From Bacteroidota bacterium (lineage in GTDB: Bacteria > Bacteroidota > Bacteroidia > Chitinophagales > Saprospiraceae), in the NCBI GenBank assembly GCA_017857395.1, contig JAFMDF010000012.1, positions 1 through 64,000 on the forward strand: a stretch of DNA of 64,000 bases. Reading direction: 5' to 3'. Below, in pieces: positions 55,007-62,182 of the stretch. The notes beneath the pieces were generated by a model. That model was not told the origin of the DNA. It searched no databases and saw nothing but the letters and a program-made list of their open reading frames with translations. Both the position numbers and the translations under genes were made by a program. Positions within the stretch are counted from its first letter, which is position 1, and each line of letters opens with the position of its first letter.

Positions 55007-57316
55007 ATGAGTCACACTCCACCATTATTCAAAGATTATTCTCCTGCTTTAACTGCCATTCTTCCAATGCTTTATGCCGCTTGGTCGGATATGGTTTTAA
55101 CACCTACAGAAGTTAGTTTTTTATCCAAAAAAATAGATACCTTACAGTTTTTAAAAGAAGAAGAACAATATTTGGTAAAATCATGGATGAATCCAAGAAC
55201 GCCACCTACTCGGCAGTTATATCTTCATTGGGAAAATATCCTTAGAAGAGGTGCGACAAAACTACCCAAATCTTCTAGAAAATCTTTAGTCGATTTAGGC
55301 TTAGCCATGGCTAAAAAAAGTGCTCGAATCAATCAGGTAGTAGATTGGAATGATAAAGAAGCGAGAAAAGAATTAGAAATCTTAGAAGAAAAGTTAAATC
55401 TAGTTACTTGGGATACTTATCAACGAATTTTTCCAACAGCAGGGCCAGAATCTTTGGAAAGTCACGCTTTTGACATTCCTAAAATGACGGCTTTTTTGGA
55501 TGGAAATACGCATGAATTACGAAATAAAGTTAAACGATTTTTTTTAGACCCAGTTTTTCATTATCGACCATTAAGAACAAAAGAAAGATATAGAAAACAA
55601 GTCACCGAATGGTGTCAGATGATGGCGGACCAAGGATATGGAAGTATTGCTTTCCCTAAAGAATATGGTGGTAAAGATAGCATGAAGGCTTACATTGCTA
55701 TTTTTGAAACTGCTTCCTATTTTGATTTAAGTTTGGTCATTAAATTTGGGGTACATTTTGGACTTTTTGGTGGAAGTGTCTATTGGTTAGGTACTAAAAA
55801 ACACCACGATAAATACATCAAGGATATTGGAACGATGGCATTACCAGGTTGTTTTGCGATGACAGAAACAGGACATGGTTCGAATGTACGAGGACTAGAA
55901 GTAACCGCCACTTATGACCCTACTTCCGATGAAATCATTGTTCATTCTCCTAATGTACAATCGGGTAAAGAATATATTGGCAATGCTTTGGATAGTAAAA
56001 TGGCTTCTGTATTTGCGCAATTAATTGTGGATGGAGAAAATCATGGCGTCCATGCTGTTTTAGTTCGACTAAGAGATGACAATCACAAATTATTGCCAGG
56101 TATTAAAGTTAAAGACAATGGCTATAAAGTAGGCTTAAATGGAGTTGATAATGGGCGAATTTGGTTTGACCAAGTTCGAGTGCCAAGAGAGAATTTATTG
56201 GACAGATATGGCGCTATTAATGATAACGGGGAATATGAAAGTCCTATCGCCAATCCATCTAGGCGATTCTTTACCATGCTTGGTACATTAGTTGGAGGTC
56301 GGGTCTCTGTTCCTAAAGCAGGTTTAAGTGCCGCTAAATCAGGCTTAACTATTGCGATTAAACATGCCTTAAAAAGGAGGCAATTTGGTCAAAACACTAC
56401 TACGCCAGAAACTTTATTATTAGATTATCCAAGTCATCAACGCCGCCTAATGCCTTTATTAGCCAAAAGTTATGCTTTGACTTTTGCCTTAGAATATGTG
56501 GCGGAGCGGTATATAAATCGAACAGAAGACGATATTCGAGAAATAGAAACATTGGCTGCTGGCATGAAATCTTATGCTACTTGGTTTACGACGGAAACTT
56601 TACAGGAATGTAGAGAAGCTTGTGGAGGAAAGGGTTATTTGGCAGAAAATCGTTTTGCAGATTTAAAAGCAGATTCTGATATTTTTACCACTTTTGAAGG
56701 TGATAATACCGTTTTGATGCAATTGGTTGCAAAAGGTGTTTTAACAACTTTTAAAGAATCTTTTCATAATGAAGGAATGATTGGCGTACTACGTTTTGCA
56801 GGACAACGATTTGGTACGTCTATCTCTGAAAAAAACCCATTAGCTATTCGGAATACGGATAAAGGTCATCTACTAGACACTGAATTTCAATTAGCTGCTT
56901 TTCGATATAGAGAAAGTCATTTAACTTATTCTGTAGGACAGCGATTACGTGGATTAATTAAAGGAGGCATGCCTTCCTATGATGCTTTCTTAAGGTGTCA
57001 ATCTCATTTACTGGCTCTAGCAAATGCTTTTGTGGAAGTAAAGGTTTTAGAAAAATTCACGGAAGCTATTGACCAGCAGGAAGATAAAAAATTAAAAAAG
57101 GCACTTCAAAAATTATGCAATTTATATGCTCTACATACGATTGAATCTCATAAGGGTTGGTTCTTGGAAGTGGATTATATGACGGGGGCTAAAACGAAAG
57201 CTATTCGCCGATTAGTGGATGATTTATGTGGAGAAGTTAGGATTGATGCGCATTGTTTAGTGACCGCTTTCGGGATTCCTGAGGATTTATTGGCTGCGCC
57301 TATTGCGGTTAAATAA
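55007..57316 (+). CDS. acyl-CoA oxidase/dehydrogenase-family flavoenzyme
   Basis: A 769-residue flavoprotein acting on acyl-CoA at the alpha-beta bond (first step of beta-oxidation). An N-terminal helical extension covers about 1-145. The acyl-CoA dehydrogenase core starts near QVTEWCQMMADQGYGSIAFP. FAD and substrate motifs are LPGCFAMTETGHGSNVRGLE, GVDNGRIWFDQVRVPRENLL and RRQFGQN. EACGGKGYL and TTFEGDNTVLMQL (the oxidase-type active-site block) follow. The last 170 residues (with IESHKGWFLEVDYMTG) match the C-terminal domain of acyl-CoA oxidases. Whether it passes electrons to oxygen or to ETF cannot be read. It stands alone. Confidence 0.9.
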   Translation: MSHTPPLFKDYSPALTAILPMLYAAWSDMVLTPTEVSFLSKKIDTLQFLKEEEQYLVKSWMNPRTPPTRQLYLHWENILRRGATKLPKSSRKSLVDLGLAMAKKSARINQVVDWNDKEARKELEILEEKLNLVTWDTYQRIFPTAGPESLESHAFDIPKMTAFLDGNTHELRNKVKRFFLDPVFHYRPLRTKERYRKQVTEWCQMMADQGYGSIAFPKEYGGKDSMKAYIAIFETASYFDLSLVIKFGVHFGLFGGSVYWLGTKKHHDKYIKDIGTMALPGCFAMTETGHGSNVRGLEVTATYDPTSDEIIVHSPNVQSGKEYIGNALDSKMASVFAQLIVDGENHGVHAVLVRLRDDNHKLLPGIKVKDNGYKVGLNGVDNGRIWFDQVRVPRENLLDRYGAINDNGEYESPIANPSRRFFTMLGTLVGGRVSVPKAGLSAAKSGLTIAIKHALKRRQFGQNTTTPETLLLDYPSHQRRLMPLLAKSYALTFALEYVAERYINRTEDDIREIETLAAGMKSYATWFTTETLQECREACGGKGYLAENRFADLKADSDIFTTFEGDNTVLMQLVAKGVLTTFKESFHNEGMIGVLRFAGQRFGTSISEKNPLAIRNTDKGHLLDTEFQLAAFRYRESHLTYSVGQRLRGLIKGGMPSYDAFLRCQSHLLALANAFVEVKVLEKFTEAIDQQEDKKLKKALQKLCNLYALHTIESHKGWFLEVDYMTGAKTKAIRRLVDDLCGEVRIDAHCLVTAFGIPEDLLAAPIAVK

Positions 57317-57322
57317 ATTCGA

Positions 57323-57349
57323 GTAGTACCAAGCTCCGCTTGGTATTTT
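57323..57349 (+). terminator. GTAG-headed triloop hairpin after the acyl-CoA enzyme
   Basis: TACCAAGC (57327-57334), TCC, GCTTGGTA (57338-57345) is a perfect 8-bp stem with a 3-base loop, preceded directly by GTAG and followed by TTTTA. It works as a terminator by position, yet has the head-plus-hairpin layout of the REP-like elements. Confidence 0.75.
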
Positions 57350-57370
57350 AACACAAATGAAAAATAACAC

Positions 57371-57414
57371 GGAGGTTTTTCGTAGCTTAGGCATGCTTAC
57401 CTGAGTATTCCTCC
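57371..57414 (+). repeat. REP-like element nested in an outer stem
   Basis: GTAGCTTAG, core GCATGCTTAC, CTGAGTAT (57382-57408) is another copy of the REP-like family, here flanked by GGAGG (57371) and CCTCC (57410-57414), which pair outside it. It sits between convergent genes. Confidence 0.75.
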
Positions 57415-57496
57415 AAGAATGTTCTTATCTCGGATAATAGATAATAGATTCTACGGATGCAAAACAACTGGGATTTTTTAACTAGAATAGGCAATT

Positions 57497-58270
57497 TTAT
57501 AGATTCTCAATCTCTAATTCAAGTCCATCATACGCTAACTGCACATTTTTAGGAAGAATCGCATTCACTTTTTCAGTTAACCCCATGCGATGGCTAATAT
57601 GGATTAAATAGGCTTGTTCTGGTTGAAGTAATTCTATTAAGGCTAGGGCTTCTTCCAGATTAAAATGAGCATGGTGTTTGGAATGATGTAAAGCGTCTAA
57701 AACTAAAATTTTAGTTCCTTCTATTTTTGCCAATTCCTCTTCCTCAATTTTATTCACATCCGTTAAATAAGTAAAATCACCAAATCTAAAACCGAAGACT
57801 GGCAACTTACCGTGCCAAGCCCTAATTGGTTGAATGGATAAATTATCAATAACGATGTTTTCACCATCTTTAATTTCTTCTAAAGTCAACCGAGGTGCAC
57901 CAGGATATGGATTTTCTGCAAAAATATAAGCAAAACGTTCTTTTAATTCTTTTTGCACTCGTTTTTCTGCATAAACAGGCATAGATTTTCGATGTTTAAA
58001 ATTTAGCGGGCGCACATCATCCATGCCAATGATATGGTCATTATGCTCGTGCGTCATTAAAATCGCTGCTACATCGAAGACCTTAGCTCGTAATAATTGT
58101 TGTCGAAAGTCGGGTCCTACATCAATGACAATAGTCTTTCCCTTCCACTCAATCATAGCAGAAGTTCGCAGACGTTGGTCTCTAGTATCGGAAGATTGGC
58201 ACACTTCGCATTCACAGCCTATTACTGGAACGCCTTGGGAAGTTCCTGTACCAAGGAGGGTTATTTTCAT
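57497..58270 (-). CDS. MBL-fold phosphodiesterase, PhnP/RNase Z-like
   Basis: A 257-residue metallo-beta-lactamase-fold hydrolase. The N-terminus LLGTGTSQGVPVIGCECEVC with a further DTRDQRLRTSAMIEW block is characteristic of the PhnP-like group (phosphoribosyl 1,2-cyclic phosphate or similar cyclic phosphodiesters). Metal motifs are LMTHEHNDHIIGMDD (HxHxDH), RAWHGKLPVFGF, DALHHSKHHAHFN and LIHISHRMG. The gene start is ATG at 58270, nine bases after the preceding small gene, so they are co-transcribed. No phn genes are nearby, so the true substrate is open. Confidence 0.88.
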   Translation of the reverse strand: MKITLLGTGTSQGVPVIGCECEVCQSSDTRDQRLRTSAMIEWKGKTIVIDVGPDFRQQLLRAKVFDVAAILMTHEHNDHIIGMDDVRPLNFKHRKSMPVYAEKRVQKELKERFAYIFAENPYPGAPRLTLEEIKDGENIVIDNLSIQPIRAWHGKLPVFGFRFGDFTYLTDVNKIEEEELAKIEGTKILVLDALHHSKHHAHFNLEEALALIELLQPEQAYLIHISHRMGLTEKVNAILPKNVQLAYDGLELEIENL

Positions 58271-58278
58271 AAATTTAT

Positions 58279-58587
58279 TTATTCCTTATTTTTTTCTTCA
58301 ACGACTTCTTCTTCCTCTTTCCCATGTTTAGCCACTTGTTTATACGTTTTTACGCCTTTTTCGCTCAACCCTTCTTGGTCAACTTCGATATTAGATAAAA
58401 TTTCCAATAGGACTCCTACTCTACCTTCTGTATCAAAAAATTTATTAATTACCGCTACATTTTGATTTTCGACCATGCAATAACCAGAGTTAAAACTCCC
58501 TTTTGCGTAACGGATAGTATAGCCTATCTCTTCAAAAAGTTCTTCTATTTTTTTTAATAAATGCTTGGTAAACTTCAGTTTTGCCAT
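58279..58587 (-). CDS. small conserved protein upstream of the MBL gene
   Basis: A 102-residue protein of unknown function. It begins with a helix (KLKFTKHLLKKIEELFEEI) and then a strand-rich centre (YTIRYAKGSFNSGYCMVENQ, VAVINKFFDTEGRVGVLLEI). It ends with a charged Glu/Lys tail (KHGKEEEEVVEEKNKE). I take it to be a conserved Bacteroidota hypothetical, tightly coupled to the MBL phosphodiesterase, and perhaps related to its function. No motif identifies an activity. Confidence 0.75.
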   Translation of the reverse strand: MAKLKFTKHLLKKIEELFEEIGYTIRYAKGSFNSGYCMVENQNVAVINKFFDTEGRVGVLLEILSNIEVDQEGLSEKGVKTYKQVAKHGKEEEEVVEEKNKE

Positions 58588-58731
58588 TATTTTGTTTTAA
58601 TTTTTTTCTTTCAATTGTAGACTAACAAGAAACCATTTAGATTTACACCTCAAATTTGTCTGAGTTAATTCAAATTTAGCTAGATTTTTGCTACTCATTA
58701 GTAAAACCACCACAAAGATAAGTCGCTCAAT

Positions 58732-60153
58732 ATGAAAAGACAATTATTAGAAACGGAACAAAAGGCTTTAGAGATTAATTTGAACGATAAAATTTATGGT
58801 TCTTTTGCAGAGATTGGTGCTGGACAAGAGGTAGCAAGGCATTTTTTCCAAGTAGGTGCAGCCGCAGGAACAATTGCCAAAACTATTTCTGCTTATGACA
58901 AAGTGATGTCTGACAAAATATATGGGATAGAGAATACTGGTCGATATGTTTGTGAAGCAAGGGTTTATAAAATGCTAGACCACGAATATGATTTGATGGA
59001 ATCTAGATTAGATAATGAGCGACCAGAAACTTGCTTTTTTTCTTTCGCAGATTCTGTCGCCGCTATTAATTTTAGTCGCACAATTAAAGGTAATGGATGG
59101 TTGGGCATTCGCTTTCAATTACGACCTGACGCTCCACCGAATGATTTGGTGATTCATGTAAAAATGTTGGATAAGAATAATCAATTACAGCAGCAAGCTA
59201 TTGGTGTTTTAGGCGTCAATATGCTCTATGCCTGTTATAATTTTCATGATAAACCAGAAGTTTTACTAGAATCCTTAATAGATAGTTTAAGAGGAAGAAT
59301 TAAGATTGATATGGTTCGTTTGACAGGTCCAGATTTTGAAGAGGTCGATAATCGGCATTTAAGTTTAATGCTAGTCAAACATAAATTAACAGAAGTGGCA
59401 ATGTTCGATGAAAAAGGGCAAAATGTGCATCCTTCTGAATTTTTATACCGAAAAAATTTAATGGTGGTTCGAGGTAGTTTCCGTCCTGCTACTTTGGTGA
59501 ACATGGATATGATTAAAACGGCTTATAAACAGTTTAGAGAAGATGCTGGAACTGAATCGAATAAATGTTTTCTACTAACAGAAATTACGATGGATAATTT
59601 ATTATCTGATGGGAATTTAGATGCAAAAGACTTCTTAGACCGAGCCGATTTATTATGTGAACTAGGACAAACCGTCGTTATTTCAGATTGCTCTAAACAG
59701 CAAAAATTAATTGATTATTTTAAGGATTATAAATGCCCAAAATTAGGCTTGGTAACAGGAGTTCGGGAATTATTAGAAATGATTAATAATACTTTTTACC
59801 AAAATCAAGATGGGGCTTTATTGTCTGCATTTGGCGAATTATTTACAAGAAATGTAAAATTTTATGTATATCCTGCTTTACAAGAAGGTAGTGGAGAAGT
59901 AATTAATTGTCAGAACTTACCTGTGCCAGAAGGAATTAAATTTGTTTATCAACACCTTTTAGGCAGTAGTCAAATCCATGATATACAAGGATATAAGGAA
60001 GAAGTCCTACATATTTTCTCTAAGCAAGTTTTACAGATGATTAAAGATGATGAGAAAGGTTGGGAACAATTGGTGCCTTCTAAAGTGGCTAATTTGATTA
60101 AGGAGAAGTGTTTATTTGGTTTTCCTTATGAACAGATGGAGTTTGAGTATTAG
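58732..60153 (+). CDS. conserved Bacteroidota protein of unknown function, 473 aa
   Basis: A 473-residue soluble protein with no signal peptide. The start NLNDKIYGSFAEIGAGQEVA then RHFFQVGAAAGTIAKTISAY is distinctive and, as far as I recall, strongly conserved in Bacteroidota, where database names for it vary and are not trustworthy. GQEVARHFFQ and SAYDKVMSDKIYG suggest a nucleotide- or phosphate-binding fold, but I see no established catalytic motif. Later blocks include SFRPATLVNMDMIKTAYKQF and GQTVVISDCSKQQKLIDYF. A strong inverted-repeat terminator follows immediately. It is divergent from the small gene at 58587. A cytoplasmic metabolic enzyme is plausible. Confidence 0.75.
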   Translation: MKRQLLETEQKALEINLNDKIYGSFAEIGAGQEVARHFFQVGAAAGTIAKTISAYDKVMSDKIYGIENTGRYVCEARVYKMLDHEYDLMESRLDNERPETCFFSFADSVAAINFSRTIKGNGWLGIRFQLRPDAPPNDLVIHVKMLDKNNQLQQQAIGVLGVNMLYACYNFHDKPEVLLESLIDSLRGRIKIDMVRLTGPDFEEVDNRHLSLMLVKHKLTEVAMFDEKGQNVHPSEFLYRKNLMVVRGSFRPATLVNMDMIKTAYKQFREDAGTESNKCFLLTEITMDNLLSDGNLDAKDFLDRADLLCELGQTVVISDCSKQQKLIDYFKDYKCPKLGLVTGVRELLEMINNTFYQNQDGALLSAFGELFTRNVKFYVYPALQEGSGEVINCQNLPVPEGIKFVYQHLLGSSQIHDIQGYKEEVLHIFSKQVLQMIKDDEKGWEQLVPSKVANLIKEKCLFGFPYEQMEFEY

Positions 60154-60156
60154 CAT

Positions 60157-60221
60157 CAAATGTCAAATTTAAAGTTCAAACCATCTTCAGCAGACATTTT
60201 GAACTTTAAATTTGACATTTG
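60157..60221 (+). terminator. 24-bp perfect inverted repeat after the 473-aa gene
   Basis: The arm at 60157-60180 (CAAATGTCAAATTTAAAG and TTCAAA) is exactly complementary to 60198-60221 with a 17-base loop. It begins three bases after the stop codon. It is AT-rich and has no distinct T-tract; it probably acts on the 3' end of the transcript. Confidence 0.75.
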
Positions 60222-60259
60222 TACTTAAAATATCGAATCTTTGACAATTTTTGCAGAAT

Positions 60260-60324
60260 GTGGCTTAGACCTCTGGTTTGAGTAGCATTAATGCAGACCT
60301 ACTCAGACCAGAGGTCTAAGCTAC
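60260..60324. repeat. facing pair of REP-like elements
   Basis: 60260-60285 (plus) and 60299-60324 (minus) are two copies of the GTAGCTTRG family with core ACC-TCT-GGT. They differ by two bases (GTGG for GTAG in the first; TTGAG for CTGAG). They face each other across 13 bases, the same arrangement as at 6845-6951. The rest of the 396-base gap up to 60549 contains nothing I can name. Confidence 0.85.
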
Positions 60325-60549
60325 GTTTGTTTTAAAACTACCGTATGAACCTATTTATACTGCATCAGGGTGAAAAATAGACTTTCTGTTGAAGATTGTT
60401 TTATTGTTGAATTGTTACATTGCTTAATAATTGCAGCTTAAAATAGGGATAAAACCCTACTCAACAATATAACCATTTGGGTTATAACTTGAGCTGCTCA
60501 ACCTTTTGAAAATGTTCAAATCTTAACCTGTTAAAGTATAAACGTCAGT

Positions 60550-61440
60550 CTAAACATCACAAGTCATTACTCCATGCTTTAAAGCCGCCATTTTATCATC
60601 CCATGTAGGAATAAATTCTTGTCCTAAAAATCCTTTATAACCAGTATCTACGATGGCTTTAATGATTGCAGGATAATATAATTCTTGGGTTTCATCAATT
60701 TCATTTCGTCCAGGTACTCCCCCAGTGTGGTAATGACAAATATAATCTTGGTATTTTTTAATAGTCGCAATTACGTCTCCTTCCATAATTTGCATGTGGT
60801 AAATATCATATAATAATTTAAAGTTAGGAGAGCTTATTTTTTCTACCAATTTTACACCCCAAGGTGTTTTATCGCACTGATAATCCTTATGATTGACTTT
60901 ACTATTGAGTAATTCCATTGCAATCATCACATTATGCTTCTCCGCATGTTTGACGATTTTATCCAACCCAACTGCGCAGTTTTCAAGCCCAACTTCATCA
61001 TCCAAACCATTTCGGTTACCAGAAAAACAGATGATATTTTTGATGCCCATGTCAGACGCCTTTTCAATCAATTTAAAATAAGGTTGTAAAACCTTTTCAT
61101 GGTTTTTAGGATTATTTATCCCATCCGTCAAGCTAATAAAATCAGCCGTTCCCATACCAACAGTTAAACCCTTTTTTATAATCACATCCCACTCATCAGG
61201 TTTAGTGATTTCAATCGATTTTATCCCCATATCCTTAGAAGCATCAATTAATTCCTCTAAGGGCATTTTGGAATAGCACCAGCGGCAAACAGAATGATTA
61301 ACATTACCTTTTAAAGTTGAAGTTTCGATAAGTTTACTTTTTTCAGCAGTATCAGAAGGGGAAGCGCAGGACTGATTCATTAAGGTAGTCATCGCTCCTG
61401 CTCCCACTGCTAAGTTACGAATTGCGGTTCTTCGTTTCAT
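60550..61440 (-). CDS. Tat-exported TIM-barrel sugar isomerase/epimerase
   Basis: A 296-residue protein of the xylose-isomerase-like TIM-barrel family (hydroxypyruvate isomerase type). A twin-arginine signal is at the start (MKRRTAIRNLAVGAGAM). The barrel then gives GIKSIEITKPDEWDVIIK, IICFSGNRNGLDDEVG, MIAMELLNSKVNHKDYQCDK, FKLLYDIYHMQIMEGDVI, YHTGGVPGRNEIDE and FLGQEFIPTWD, which supply the usual Glu, Asp, His and Glu metal site. It is exported, as many such proteins in Bacteroidota are. It follows the gluconate-dehydrogenase subunit 3-like gene by 73 bases and shares its N-terminal signal, so they probably act on one substrate. Exact activity is not readable. Confidence 0.88.
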   Translation of the reverse strand: MKRRTAIRNLAVGAGAMTTLMNQSCASPSDTAEKSKLIETSTLKGNVNHSVCRWCYSKMPLEELIDASKDMGIKSIEITKPDEWDVIIKKGLTVGMGTADFISLTDGINNPKNHEKVLQPYFKLIEKASDMGIKNIICFSGNRNGLDDEVGLENCAVGLDKIVKHAEKHNVMIAMELLNSKVNHKDYQCDKTPWGVKLVEKISSPNFKLLYDIYHMQIMEGDVIATIKKYQDYICHYHTGGVPGRNEIDETQELYYPAIIKAIVDTGYKGFLGQEFIPTWDDKMAALKHGVMTCDV

Positions 61441-61513
61441 TTTTTGTTGATTATTTAGTTGATTAAATTATTGGTTAACTAATTTAATCAACCAACAATT
61501 AATTGGCTAATAA

Positions 61514-62074
61514 TTAAGTTGCCCAAGAGCCATTCACTTCTGAAAACGGAATACATCCATCATAGTTCCCTGGCACAGATTCATATTTTAAGACTTCTGT
61601 CGCTCCCACTTCAGAGGTAAAATAGCCTCGATAAATTAGTTCTTTTAATCCACCAAACAAGGTAGGGTCTTCCGATTTCAATGCTGTCTTTTCTTGTGCT
61701 TGTAAAAAAGCCAATTGTTCCGCATCAGAACATTTTAAAAATCCTTTGCCATTGGCAGCCTGACAAGCTTCTTCAAAGGCTTTAAAACCAGCCTGCACAG
61801 CAGTTTGGTCTTCGGCTGTCAATCGTAATTTTACTACTCTATCGACAAACTGAGGGATTAAAGTCTCTACTGCTCCCGCAGTATCTGTTGAAGGAATTAA
61901 TATATCGGCAATCTTAGTGACCAATTTTCCTTGGTCAACGCTAAAAAAATCTGGCGTCCAGACTTCACCTGCTGCTGGCGCTACGCAACTATCAAAAATA
62001 GTCGCTATAGCAGAAGCAGATAAAATGCCTCCCATAAAAAAGGCAGTATTTTTTATTGCTGTTCTCCTTTTCAT
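61514..62074 (-). CDS. gluconate 2-dehydrogenase subunit 3-family protein
   Basis: A 186-residue exported protein with a twin-arginine signal (MKRRTAIKNTAFFMGGILSA). The mature part has the subunit 3 pattern (LVTKIADILIPSTDTAGAVE, VPQFVDRVV-like IPQFVDRVVKLRL, GFKAFEEACQAANGKGFLKC, LKELIYRGYFTSEVGATEVL and a final GCIPFSEV). In gluconate and related dehydrogenases this small subunit accompanies a GMC flavoprotein, helps its export and docks it to the membrane. Here it is directly downstream of a GMC gene, which fits. Cytochrome subunit is not seen in the window. Confidence 0.9.
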   Translation of the reverse strand: MKRRTAIKNTAFFMGGILSASAIATIFDSCVAPAAGEVWTPDFFSVDQGKLVTKIADILIPSTDTAGAVETLIPQFVDRVVKLRLTAEDQTAVQAGFKAFEEACQAANGKGFLKCSDAEQLAFLQAQEKTALKSEDPTLFGGLKELIYRGYFTSEVGATEVLKYESVPGNYDGCIPFSEVNGSWAT

Positions 62075-62096
62075 TTATTTTTATTTTATAACGTAT

Positions 62097-62182
62097 CGGC
62101 GAATTCGTTCGCCGTCGTAATTTAGTTCCTGATTTAATGCTTTAATACCATTTTGTATAAAGCCGAACAAATTCACGGCTAC
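62097..62182. repeat. facing hairpins between the GMC and subunit 3 genes
   Basis: CGGCGAA-TTCG-TTCGCCG (62097-62114) is a 7-bp stem with a TTCG loop. GCCGAACAAATTCACGGC and TAC (62162-62182) is a related hairpin on the minus strand with a GTAG head. The TAG of that head is the GMC stop codon (62179-62181). They sit between two genes expected to form one operon. Confidence 0.65.
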
